A stretch of 64,000 nt of DNA from Narthecium ossifragum. Lineage: Eukaryota > Streptophyta > Magnoliopsida > Dioscoreales > Nartheciaceae. The stretch covers positions 9,235,096-9,299,095 of the forward strand of contig OY986969.1 of assembly GCA_963920575.1 (NCBI GenBank), in the 5' to 3' direction. The translations under genes were made by a program, and so were the position numbers. Shown in pieces: positions 21,143 to 31,462 of this stretch (positions are counted from its first letter, which is position 1; every line of letters begins with the position of its first letter). The notes under the pieces were generated by a model. The model searched no databases. It saw only the letters and a program-made list of their open reading frames with translations, and was not told the origin of the DNA.

Positions 21143-21170
21143 GGGGGGGGGGGGGGGGGGGGGGGGGGGG
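21143..21170 (+). repeat. Homopolymer of 28 G
   Basis: An uninterrupted run of 28 G on the + strand, which is the transcribed sense of IDH intron 2. Runs of this length are unstable and could form G-quadruplex in DNA or pre-mRNA. The exact count may be affected by sequencing. Confidence 0.9.
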
Positions 21171-23568
21171 TGGCATCTGCTTTTGTGTTGTTGGAAGTTA
21201 TGCAGGACCTGAAATTTTTGATAACTTAGAAAGGAAATGGGGTTTGTGAGTTGCAACCCACAACTTGTTGCTCACCCAGTTGGATACAACTCTAATTGAC
21301 AATCTGTTAGGTCATTACTTTGTGACTTGTTACTTTAACAGTGTCATCTTTTTTCCCAATTTTATATCGCCACAACCTATCAATGATATGCGCATAGTGA
21401 AGCATACGGCATGCACAACCAAGAACTAGAAGAAAGCATGTGAGATATCAACTTCATTGAACATTGATTAAAGCATAAAAAACATGCACACCCCCAACAA
21501 ACAATCATCAGGAGGACAACTACATATGACGGGAGCACAACATCAATACACAGCATAGTTAAAGCATCTAACCCATATACAATCCCTAAAACACTTCTGT
21601 CAAGTAAGAGTTAGAGGGTAGTCCACCTTCCTTGAGAAAGAAGAGAAAACAGCGAGCCTATGACCCCTGAGATCCAATCTGTACTCTGGCGCGATCTTGG
21701 TGAGCTCCCAAGCCGGACACAATCTTCCGCAAGTCTCATAAGTGCTAATGCCTGAGTTAAAACACTTCAACAACTCGGCGACAATGAACTCAGTTGGTAT
21801 AATTTGAAATGGTGCTGTAATTAGGTTTAGTGTTATGTGAAGAATTAGGGTCCTAATACAAGAATGTCTTTTTCTGATTATTGGATAAGGATGAAACTAT
21901 TGGGTAAAAGGAATCCTAGACTCTTTTGTCAATCATACAACGCTATTTGGTCATGTGACTTTTGCATCTTATTTTCTCTTAGTTTCAACTTTACTTCCCA
22001 TATTGATCTTCCAGTTTTAATGGATCTCTACTGTTAGCTGTGTTTGTCTTCTCGGTTTGAAAAGTTTTGTGCACTTCCAATAATTGTCTTATGTTCTTCA
22101 GTATAATTGGAGAATCTGCATAATGTTGCAGTAAAGAAGAGAGAGAAATAGAAGTGTCGTTTACATGAAATCACGAATAATGAGAGAGTTACAATATGTT
22201 TAACTACATATGTTCACAAACCACAATCATCAATGTGCTTAAGTTAGAAAATTGTAGTGAAACAGTCATCTTTGAGATTCGATATGAGCTTTCACCACCC
22301 CATTGGTATTATCTTGAAAAGCATGAAGATTGTATGTGTCCTCTTCACTTAAACATGTGCTTTATCCTATTTTTTTGACAAGTACTCAAAGCCGTGGTTG
22401 GATTTAGTGAATATGCTTTTGCATCTATTGGATTTTTCTTCTTTCTGGTTATGGTGTAAGCTTCTTAGGACTGGTTGGTATAGTAGTTTGTATATGCATC
22501 TTTTACATACTAGCTTCCACGAAATTTTTGCCACTTGACTTGCAAATACTTATAGAAGTTTGATGTGGCTAATGTCAACTACATCTTTGGAGCTGTTGGG
22601 TTTGCCACATCAAGTGATATGGCACTCAGTGATGTCACATCCTGATGCATCAAGCATTCCACGCTGAGCCTTTCGCTGGATGCTGCATTTGGTCGTAGCA
22701 TTCAATGCAGCATTCGGATACATCTGTATTAAGTGATGCTGGATGAGGTCTCGTGCAACTTGTTAAACAGTAGCTAAAAGCCCAATGCTGCATACCTTGA
22801 TGCAGGGAATCGTAGAGCCTCGTGATTTGTAATATTTGCTTAGAGATGCCCAGAGGCCAAGGACGTGGTATCATCCTGTTTTCTTGTTGCACTATTTTGT
22901 CAAATAGAGAAAACTAAAATTAAAGAATATGATTGTCAATAAGAACTGATTTTTTTAGCAGTATCGTTTCAATGTCTAGTTATTGACATGAAGGATGAAA
23001 CAAGTAGTGGTAGTAGTTTTTATAACGCAAGCTCCGCATCTTTGAGAGGACGGACAAAAAGTTTGTAGAAATGAGGAAATTAACTTGTATGACTTGTTGG
23101 AGTGCTCTCTGGGGATGTCGTGATAGTGCATTTGTTGCTCAGAGCAGTTTTATAGCTTTAACAAAGGACTTGGTATATTTTGGGGCCCAATGGTGGTGTT
23201 TCCCAGACTTTATTTTTTGGGTAATTATTCATGTGGTATGGTGGTTAAACTGTGAAGCAACTATTGGTATTGCTCGCAATCATGCTTATGCCATGATTGA
23301 AGTTATCAGAAATGCCAATATTTGAGAGCTCTAGGACAAGCAGGATGCGTGCATTATGAGTACTTTAACTAACTACTGCCTTGAGGATCTAAGATTTGAT
23401 TACTATCATAATCTCTATTTTCTGGAATACTGACATGTTTGTTCGACTTTTTGTGTTCTTACCATCACTCTAGCACGAGCACACTTCTGTTAGGCCTTGA
23501 TGTTAATTCCTGTTTCAATTATGAGCTTTATATCTTTCGTTCATGAAGATTGACACCGGCAATTATAG

Positions 23569-23647
23569 GTCACACCAAATCTTTATGGCAATCTGGTAGC
23601 AAACACGGCTGCAGGTATTGCTGGAGGCACCGGTGTCATGCCAGGAG
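23569..23647 (+). CDS. IDH1: NAD-isocitrate dehydrogenase regulatory subunit, exon 3
   Basis: This 79-base exon encodes VTPNLYGNLVANTAAGIAGG and then TGVMPGG. The AG at 23567-23568 and GTAATT at 23648 are consensus sites. The last codon is split: one G here, two bases in exon 4. The TPNLYG block is a conserved part of the isocitrate/isopropylmalate dehydrogenase fold. Confidence 0.92.
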
Positions 23648-24100
23648 GTAATTATGCTCTTCTTCTTTCTATGATTATGTTATCCTTGAATAAAATACAG
23701 TTGGGTGACTGCAAAATGGGGGACATATTCTTCACAATACTCTGTAGAAAGTAAGAACTTTGCTGTATACTCTTTGGTAGGCACATGGTTGTTGATTTAT
23801 GCAATCCATCAATTATGTTGCCTGTTAACATCTCTTTGCTTCCAATGATCATTAAAAACACTGTTGGCAAATTCCCAAGTGATCACCTTTCTAACTGTGC
23901 TAATTTTTTTGTATGAGAATTTAGCTAAGTGACTGAATTGTGAATTGGTGATGCATTGATTGCCATGTGCTCTGATTATTGGCCAGGGATCCATGACCAC
24001 TTGCAATAACGTCATCATTAAGCAACATTTGTTTTGCTGCAAGCTTCAGTGTCGCCCACTTTGATTTGAAATTTATGACCAATTGATTTTGGCTTCTCAG

Positions 24101-24375
24101 GCAATGTTGGTCAAGATTATGCTGTTTTCGAACAAGGAGCTTCAGCAGGCAATGTGGGGAATGAGATGCTACTGGAGCAGAAGAAGGCAAACCCTGTTGC
24201 CCTGCTTCTATCATCTGCCATGATGCTGCGGCATCTGCAGTTCCCGTCCTTTGCTGACCGCCTAGAGACTGCTGTCATGCGAGTAATTCAGGAAGGAAAA
24301 CACAGGACCAAGGACCTTGGAGGAATCAGCAGCACCCAGGAAGTTGTTGATGCAGTTATAGAGGTGCTGGACTGA
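24101..24375 (+). CDS. IDH1: NAD-isocitrate dehydrogenase regulatory subunit, exon 4 and stop
   Basis: It starts after TTCTCAG, completes a Gly codon, then reads NVGQDYAVFEQGASAGNVG and on to KANPVALLLSSAMMLRHLQF, typical of the C-terminal half of the family. It ends EVVDAVIEVLD, then TGA at 24373-24375. Total length (374 residues) matches plant regulatory subunits. No frameshift or stop interrupts the four exons, so the gene looks functional. Confidence 0.93.
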
Positions 24376-25035
24376 CGGTGAAAGAGTAATCTCTTGTCCT
24401 ATAGATAATTTTGCTTCACTTCCTTTCCATTATTTGTTTGCAGATTCATATGCCACTGCTAAATCTGGAAACTTGTTACTTTTTTTTTAGGGGTAATAAT
24501 TGACCCATGTAATAGAATCGAGAGGCTTTAAATTTTCTTGTTGAGGTATATCATGTAAGTTGATGAATAAGCAGAAAGAGGTTGTTCCGGATTTGTTGCT
24601 TCTATTGAATGCTATGTAATTGTCAATTTCTTACTGTTTCCCTTATTTCTTGCAAAAGGGGAACTAATTGCTGACAGAAATAGAACTGTCTGCCCTTGCT
24701 TCAATGGGTCTCATCCTTCCTAGGTTGCGGTAATGTAGCAGGTCTAATTATGTACCTTGTCTTAGCATGATAAAGTGACCTCCTATATGGTGGATTCTTT
24801 AGAATCTAGCACATTGTTCCTTTCTCATGTGTTGTTGCAACTAAAATGCTGTTGTTTCTGCCTACGTGTGTTCAGTTTTCTGTGATGTTGCAACCACGAG
24901 GACTTGTAGATGTATATCGGCCTCGGTGAACTCGGATTTTGGGGGCTTGCAAGACCTGCAGTAACAAATCCTAACTGTTAGATCGGGAATCAGTAGTTGA
25001 GATTAAGAGACCATCAAGAAGAGTAAAGCTTTGTA
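24376..25035 (+). other. IDH 3' UTR and downstream flank
   Basis: T-rich sequence after the stop. A GATGAATAAGC near 24560 is a plausible near-upstream poly(A) element. Nothing else was recognised before the foldback repeat at 25036. Confidence 0.5.
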
Positions 25036-25345
25036 TACATGACCATGCAATATATCCACATGTCATATAATCGGTAGTGAAGTACATGTCATATAATCGG
25101 TAGTGAAGTACCGATTGACTGAACTATTTCATCGGTAGTGAGGTATCGATGGATTAAATCAATCAATCGGTACCTCACTACCGATACGATCATTGATACA
25201 TTCAATTGATAGTGAGGTACTGATTGATTGATCTATTTCATCAGTAGTGATGAACCAATGAACTAAATTAATTGATTGATATTTCATTACCGATTGGATC
25301 ATGTGTGTAATGTACATGATTTAGATCATGTATATAAATCAACGC
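25036..25345. mobile_element. Foldback/MITE-like repeat downstream of IDH
   Basis: Same family as 12691-13165. The ends are TATACATGACCAT-like and ATCATGTATATAAATC, and inside are repeated ATCGGTAGTGAAGTACCGAT-type palindromes. The first 40 bases of unit (ACATGTCATATAATCGGTAG) are tandemly duplicated at 25059-25107. It is non-coding. Confidence 0.65.
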
Positions 25346-25930
25346 TCATCAAGAAAGTAACAAACAAGTAAGACTCAAAGAGTAATTGATCCCAACCTTT
25401 GATCCAAGATCTGACGTATGAGTTTGCTATTAAAGATTGCGATTTGGATGCTGTTTACGGTGCTCATCATCAGATAAGCTGTTACAACTGGGCTCTGCCC
25501 TCCCTGAATCATCTCTTTTACAAATAGAACAGACATGTGCACTTCCAAGTTTGTATTTTGCCATTAAAATCCTATGATTCCCATTGGCCAAAATAAGTAC
25601 TCCTAATTCTGTAAATTAAGGAGGAGAACCTTCATCTCAGTAACTCAGCATGGAAAATGATGATCTTTTATGGATCCCATCCTAATATTTCCGAATAGTT
25701 GACGTGCATATTTTATGCAACTTGAAGCCACGAGGAGTGATTGAGCTTGCTTTGCCTACAGTAACGTAGAAAATTCAATGTTTTCATATTATATGCAAAT
25801 TGAAGCATATTTATTATATAAGGAAGAGTGGTTTTTTAAATGTCTCAACTATAAGACATAAAGAGCGGTCCAGATTTATCTTCAAACACATCCAACGGGC
25901 CAGATTTTATCATCAAATTTTATATTCCCA
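25346..25930. other. Intergenic sequence, nothing recognised
   Basis: AT-rich sequence without a supported gene or repeat. Confidence 0.5.
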
Positions 25931-26480
25931 TAAAAAAATTGGTTCCCACCAAAAACTCCCGTCCACCGCCCAATCTCATCTCCCTCCCTCCCCCTCACCC
26001 ATCCCCTCTTCTCTCCCCCATCCCTCTCCCTCTCCGTTCCCCACGCCGTCGACCTCGTCCCACGCCGTCGACCTCGCCCCACTCCCTGTTCCCCACCCCC
26101 ACCCCCACCCCCCTCTCTGATCCCCACGCTATCGACCTCACCCCACGCCGTCGCTTCGCCCCTCGCCCAACCCGCCATTGGCCCATGAATCGCTCCGTGA
26201 AGGCCGCTACGCCCAGTGGAGGGTGAGCAACCTCGACTGCACCCCCGCCAGGTCATCGTCGTTGCCGGTGTTGCCCGTCGGACCCATCGTCGCCGGTGTT
26301 GCCCATCGGACCCATCCCCTCCCTACTCATCTCCTCATCCCCCATCCCCCTCTCTCCCTCTCTAGACGAGATGTAGCCCCACGCTGTCGGCCACGCCCAA
26401 CGCCGTCGCTGCACGCCGTCGGCCACACCCCACGCCGTCGACCTCGCCCCACGCCGTCACCCCACGCCGTCGACCAAAAT
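25931..26480. repeat. C-rich array around CCCACGCCGTCGACCTCGCC
   Basis: A strongly C-rich block in which the 20-bp phrase CCCACGCCGTCGACCTCGCC and variants recur about ten times, separated by CCCCATCC-type filler. Long frames exist on both strands but are low-complexity (Pro/Ser/Thr or Gly/Arg) and overlap each other. A short stretch at 26185-26240 (MNRSVKAATPSGG-like) is not recognisable. Confidence 0.65.
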
Positions 26481-27670
26481 TGTCGTGGAAAGTGAGAAAA
26501 TAGGTGAAAAATATGTTGAGAAAATAGGTGAAAAATACGATAATTGTGGTGGAAAGTGACTACCAAAATTATGGAAAATAACTACCAAAATGGTGGTGGA
26601 AAGTAAGTACTAGAATTGTGAAAAGTAAACAACCAGTATTGTGAAAAATAATAACGAAAATTATGGTGGAAAATAAGAATCAGAACTGAGTGGGAAGTAA
26701 CAATCACAAAAAATGTGAAAATAAACTACCAGTATTGTGGAAAGTAACCACCACCAACATTATGAAAAGTAACTATTATAAATGTGAAAAGTAACTATCC
26801 TGGAGAAGGAGCCCCTACTATTTTTCTTGATTTTCCTTATTTTTCTTATTTTAGCTGATCTTTTCACATATTTTTTGTGAAAAGTAACTACCGTGGAAAG
26901 TAACAAATGCGAAAAGTAACTACCGCGGAAACTAAAGCTATTTTTCATTTTCAAAAATGAAAAGTGAAATTCCCCCACTATTTTTCTTGATTTTTCCCAT
27001 ATTTCCATTATTCTAGCTGATTTTTCCACACATTATTTGTGAAAAGTAATTACCATGGAAAGTAACCATCTCGAGAAATAACTACCGTGGAAAGTAAGTA
27101 TGGTGGAAATTAAAGTTAATTTTCATTTTCAAAAATGCAAAGTGAAATCCCCCTACTATTTTTCTTGATTTCCCCCATAGTTTCCTTATTTTAGCTAATT
27201 TTTGCACTTATGATTTGTGAAAAGTACTCTACCGTGAAAAATAGTACCACCAACATTGTATATAGTAACTATCACTTAAGTCAGCTCTAGTTTATTGAAA
27301 AGTTACTATCATGGAGAAGAGGCCCCCACTATTTTTTAAGCTATTATATGTGGAAAGTAACTATCGTATTTTGTCAATATTGAAAAGTAGCTATAAATAT
27401 TGAAAAGTACCTACCATATTATAAGTTACTTTCCACCAAATTACTCTTCAACAAAAATTGAAATTTTTTGAAAAGTAACTACAAATATTAGAGAGTGAAT
27501 TTCCCCCACAAAAATGAAAAAAAATTGAAAAGTAATTACAAATATTAAAATATAACTACAACAACTGAAAAAATCGGAATTTTTCATTGTTTGAAAAAAG
27601 TAATTACAAAAACTTTTCATTGTTTGAAAAATAACTAAAAATATTGAAAAATACTTATAAATATTAAAAA
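26481..27670. repeat. Degenerate GAAAAGTAACTACC array with a 160-178 bp higher-order unit
   Basis: The phrase (G)GAAAGTAACTACC recurs dozens of times over 1.2 kb. From 26819 a longer unit is visible. It starts TATTTTTCTTGATTTT, passes TTAGCTGATTTTTCCACA, then TGTGAAAAGTAACTACCGTGG, and ends AAGTGAAATTCCCCCAC. Copies start at 26819, 26979 and 27157. Later copies are increasingly decayed. No frame is supported. It behaves like a small satellite, or the body of an unrecognised element. Confidence 0.75.
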
Positions 27671-27899
27671 AGGCCGGGAAGAAGGCGGCGCTACTCAGGG
27701 CATTATTCTGTTTAACCCCACAAGCTAAAACAGAGTAATAGACAACTAGTGCACTGGAACCAGGCGACGCGCTTGTCCAGCGACACTATCTGCCCTCATG
27801 AGGGACATGATAGATAAAGAAATTAGAAACTTTGTCGATCAGCCATCAAATATTCTCAAGTATATAAACGAGATGCTAAACAAACACCAGACCCACAGC
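27671..27899. other. Short unassigned segment between repeat array and hAT MITE
   Basis: GC-mixed sequence with no supported gene. It ends in CCCACAGC (27892-27899), which is the target site of the next element. Confidence 0.4.
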
Positions 27900-28270
27900 C
27901 AGTGGCGGATCCAGGATTTTATGAAGGGGGACGACTTTAATAGAAAACATTTACTATAGAAGAAAATATATAAGTAATTAATTTAAAAAATTCAAAATAA
28001 GCATCTTATTACTGTACCATAACTATAAAAGTAAACAATTACAATTGTTTCATCCGAGTTTTCATACTTTGATAGTATTGCATAATATCTCCATTAAAAA
28101 CATCGTCAAAAATTTCTTTCTCTAAACAATCAGTAAATTATTAGGGGGTCAAATCTAATTTGGGAGGGGGGGCAATTAAATATTAAAAAAAAATATATAT
28201 TAGGTAGGTTTTGTTTTTACTAGGGGGTAGGTGCCCCCCAGACACACCTCAATATGTGGATCCGTCGGTG
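27900..28270. mobile_element. hAT-type MITE
   Basis: A 371-bp element starts CAGTGGCGGATCCAG. Its right end, read in reverse, is CACCGACGGATCCAC, an imperfect inverted repeat. It is flanked by an exact 8-bp duplication, CCCACAGC (27892-27899 and 28271-28278), the hallmark of the hAT superfamily. The interior is AT-rich and non-coding. Confidence 0.85.
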
Positions 28271-28287
28271 CCCACAGCTGTAGCAAA

Positions 28288-28974
28288 ATGGCTCGGGATC
28301 GACGATGGGGAGGAGCTCCGACGGTGAAGGTGGACGGAAGCTCGGGATCGACGACGGGGAGGAGCTCCAACGGACAAGGCGGTCGGAAAAATCAGCCAGT
28401 TTGCATTGCAGCTGGCCGTGTTGGAGAAGGCGACAAGCGGGCTGGGCGCTTTGGGGTTTGTCTGGGTCACCGTCATCCTCCTAGGCAGCTTCGCTATCGC
28501 CTTGGAGAAGATGGACTTCTGGTTCATCACCGTCATCCTCCTCATCGAGAGCACCCGGATCTTTAACCAGAGCCACGAGCTGGAGTGGCAGCCCCAGGCA
28601 ACGTGGTCCGTCGCCGACATCGGTCGCTCCAGCTTTCGCGCCCTCCTGTCGCATTCCCGCTCCCTCGCCGTCGCCATCAAGCAGGCCCTCCTCTTCCGGC
28701 CAACGAGGAGCGCCGCCTTCGCCGCGATGAGCACGAGCACGAGCTCCCCTGTGCAAAGGTGGCAACAGTCGCCGGAGGTCCCCTTCCTCCCCTACGCCGA
28801 GTGGCTCTCCATAACGACCAACATCAGTAGGATGCTCTACTGGCTCCAGCTGCTCTCCGCCACCGCCTTCGGCGACCTCGCGTCGGATCCTACGGGATGG
28901 GACGACGGCTTTGGCGACGGGATTGATGGCGACCTCACCGACTGGATTGGCGACGGGGAGTTGGGGAAGAAGGT
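28288..28974 (+). pseudogene. Uncharacterised plant two-TM membrane protein, frameshifted, 5' part
   Basis: From LQLAVLEKATSGLGALGFVW the frame encodes two hydrophobic segments (ALGFVWVTVILLGSFAIAL and FWFITVILLIESTRIF), then SHELEWQPQATWSVADIGRS and SFRALL. I recall this combination from a plant protein family annotated only as uncharacterised. The start region (ATG at 28288) lies in another frame, so a frameshift falls near the A-run at 28384-28388. A 50-bp phrase GCTCGGGATCGACGA... is duplicated at 28300 and 28349. The gene is cut at 28974 by solo LTR S3, and the sequence resumes at 33980. Confidence 0.6.
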
Positions 28975-30207
28975 TGTCGCGCCCCGGCCCAGAAAACCCA
29001 TCCCGGACCGGGACACGAGGGGGAAACCTACATCTACTGGCAACCAACAGCGGAGACAGAATACAATAAATAAAAGGCGGAAGAAAAGTGAGCAAACAAC
29101 TATGACAAAACATTATATACAACAGAGTTATACAAATTTATAACATTTACAAATATCAAAAAGAAATATACATCGTCGGGGGTCTCCGCAAAAGCACAGA
29201 CAAAGCTGTCCTGGCCCTCAGACATGGTCAGCTGGCGACGCGCTACCGCAGGACGAACACCGGTGGCCCGCAGAGGAAGCGCTGGTACCTGCACCTGCAA
29301 ACAAGCGGTCCAGGTAAGAATGAGTCAAAGCTCATCAGGGTTCTACTCTACGACTCTCACAAGGAAAGGCGACACCAATCGTACTAGCTCTATGCCAAGT
29401 GATGAGGCCTGCCAAGGACCCCATAAATCCCGTCAATAACCCGAAGGGCACCTGTCCAAAGTACGTCCTCCGACGGCCACAGTTCAGGGGTGGGCTTTCT
29501 CCGATATTCCCTGACACCGGGTGGACAATGATGCTACCAGTAGGACACCCCTCTCCAAGCGGGATCTCCACACTTGGCGGAACAACCGTGGTTACGACAA
29601 CCATCTCCCAGCACTCAAAGCATAGAGCCAATACACCCCTAAACTCCAAATCAAAGGTTAAGTCTAACCCGGGAACTCACCCGTCCCACGTTATCCCCTC
29701 AAGGTTCTTACCCAAGCAGACCTCTCCTGTCTCAGCAGGGGGAACCCCAGCCCAATTAGGACAACCCATAGTGGGGTAACGCTAACCACAACTTAGCATT
29801 TGATCCTGGAGTCCTAGGGACAACCCCAACCCACGATTAGCCTATCATGCCTATCATGCACAAAACAACAGACAATAAATAAAGAAAGCAGTAAAAGCAA
29901 GCATCAATCAGGGGCACACCTTCGGCCCATTTATACTAAACACTCCCGAGGGTCTTGACTCCCTCGGTTCACCACAAAGCTGTAAAAGAAGCATGCAAAT
30001 ACTTGTAAACAGTAAGGGCATACATTCAGCCCATTTAATCTACACAATCCCGGGAGTCACCACTCTCCCGATTCAACCACAAAGCTGTAAACACACAACA
30101 GTTTGGACTATGCTAGTAAACATGACAGAAGCGATAAACAAAACCATTATATCAAGCCCCGCGGGCAAAACCGCTAAAATCGCATGTATACGGAGCCCCG
30201 CGGGGAG

Positions 30208-30345
30208 GCCCTAGTTGATCGATCCAACTTGCCCTTGGATCGATCCGACTAGCCTTGGGATCGATCCAACTCACCCTTGGATCGATCCGACTAGCCTTGG
30301 GATCGATCCAACTCACCCTTGGATCGATCCGGCTAGGAAAACCAC
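30208..30345. repeat. Tandem GGATCGATCC repeat in S3
   Basis: Units such as CTTGGATCGATCCGACTAGC and CTTGGGATCGATCCAACTCA alternate, so each about 60-bp pair contains two 10-bp palindromes spaced about 30 bp apart. At least five palindromes sit in this short run. Confidence 0.85.
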
Positions 30346-31154
30346 GAAAAGCCATTCCTCAGGCACTGTTCCTAGGACTAGTTGGATCGATCCAATTACT
30401 ACCTTGGATCGATTCGACTTCCACTAATGAACAAGCCGTCCTGGGTGCAAATTTGGATCGATCCAACCACACCTTCGGATCGATCCCACCCGGCCCTCCG
30501 GCCAGCTTTCGACGGCGATCACGGCCGGAAAACTGAGCCAAACTTCACCAAACTTGGTGAGTTGGTAGCCAAGAGGATCGGGAAGCTACTCAAGGGTTCA
30601 AAACCCAGAAAACACCAACGAGATAAGTAAATCCAATGAAACCCAAAACCGGATTCAAGCCTTCTAACCAAGCCGGAGTCTAAAGTAGGAACCCTACCTC
30701 CACATCACAGCTTCAACCCACGAAACTGAGCCTTGGATCATCCTCACGCCGCCACGGTCCCGACGAGCCTCCAAGCTCCAGAAACGGCGGCCGGAGGAGG
30801 GAGAACAGTGATGAGGAAGGTTCAGCCGGCAAAGGGGAAGAAACAGAGCTCACGTGCGGAAGAAGGGAGAGGAAGGGAAAGAAGAAGGGAAGGAGAGGGG
30901 GAGAAGGATAAGATCGGGGGAACGGAGGAGAAGGGGAAGCAAAGTCTTCCCTCCCCTGACAGGGGAGGTGACGGCCGCCGAGGTGACGGCCGCCTAGGCC
31001 GTCCCGTCGAACTCCACCGACAGAGACTTTGCTCGGGGAGGGTGGGATCGATCCGCACGACTTGTCGGATCGATCCGGCTAGCAAGGCCAGATCGATCCG
31101 CCCAGAGGTGCGATCGATCCAACTTCATGGCGTTGAACGATCGATCCTCCTGGC

Positions 31155-31462
31155 CAGGAAGGATCGATCCCTCTTTCGCAGGAAGCTAGACTTGGGTTAA
31201 AACTTAAACCCAAGCCCGGATCTTTCGATCCCGGGTCCACCTAGCCATTCTACTCAAACACAAACACCAAAACAAGGCCTGTGTGTGCACAAGCGGGTGT
31301 GAAACAAACCAACAAGGCGCAATTTACCAAATTGCCAGGAAGGATCGATCCCTCTTCCGCAGGAAGCTAGATTCGGGTTAAAACTTAAACCCAAGCCCGG
31401 ATCTTTCGATCCCGGGTCCACCTAGCCATTCTACTCAAACACAAACACCAAAACAAAGCATG
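31155..31462 (-). repeat. 182-bp tandem duplication in S3
   Basis: The segment beginning CCAGGAAGGATCGATCCCTC at 31155 starts again at 31337 with a few substitutions. The second copy is interrupted at 31462 by S4 and finishes after 33867. The duplication therefore precedes the S4 insertion. Confidence 0.85.

Larger units (their letters stand above)
18428..23568 (+). other. IDH intron 2 (5.1 kb) with several inserted repeats
   Basis: It starts GTATGC and ends AATTATAG. It contains a PIF/Harbinger-like MITE (18882-19125), a GA- and GAGCTCGAG-rich block (20120-21000) and a 28-G tract (21143-21170). The remaining sequence is AT-rich with no recognised genes. Frames such as 23071-23325 lack any family resemblance. 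Confidence 0.75.

Noticed and set aside
23071..23325. 84-codon ORF in IDH intron 2 as an extra exon
   Set aside because: Exons 2 and 3 join exactly in phase across it, matching the family, and its sequence is unlike IDH.
28406..29143. Membrane protein ORF ending at 29143 as a real C-terminus
   Set aside because: The last part, from 28975, is read out of solo LTR S3; the gene sequence resumes at 33980.
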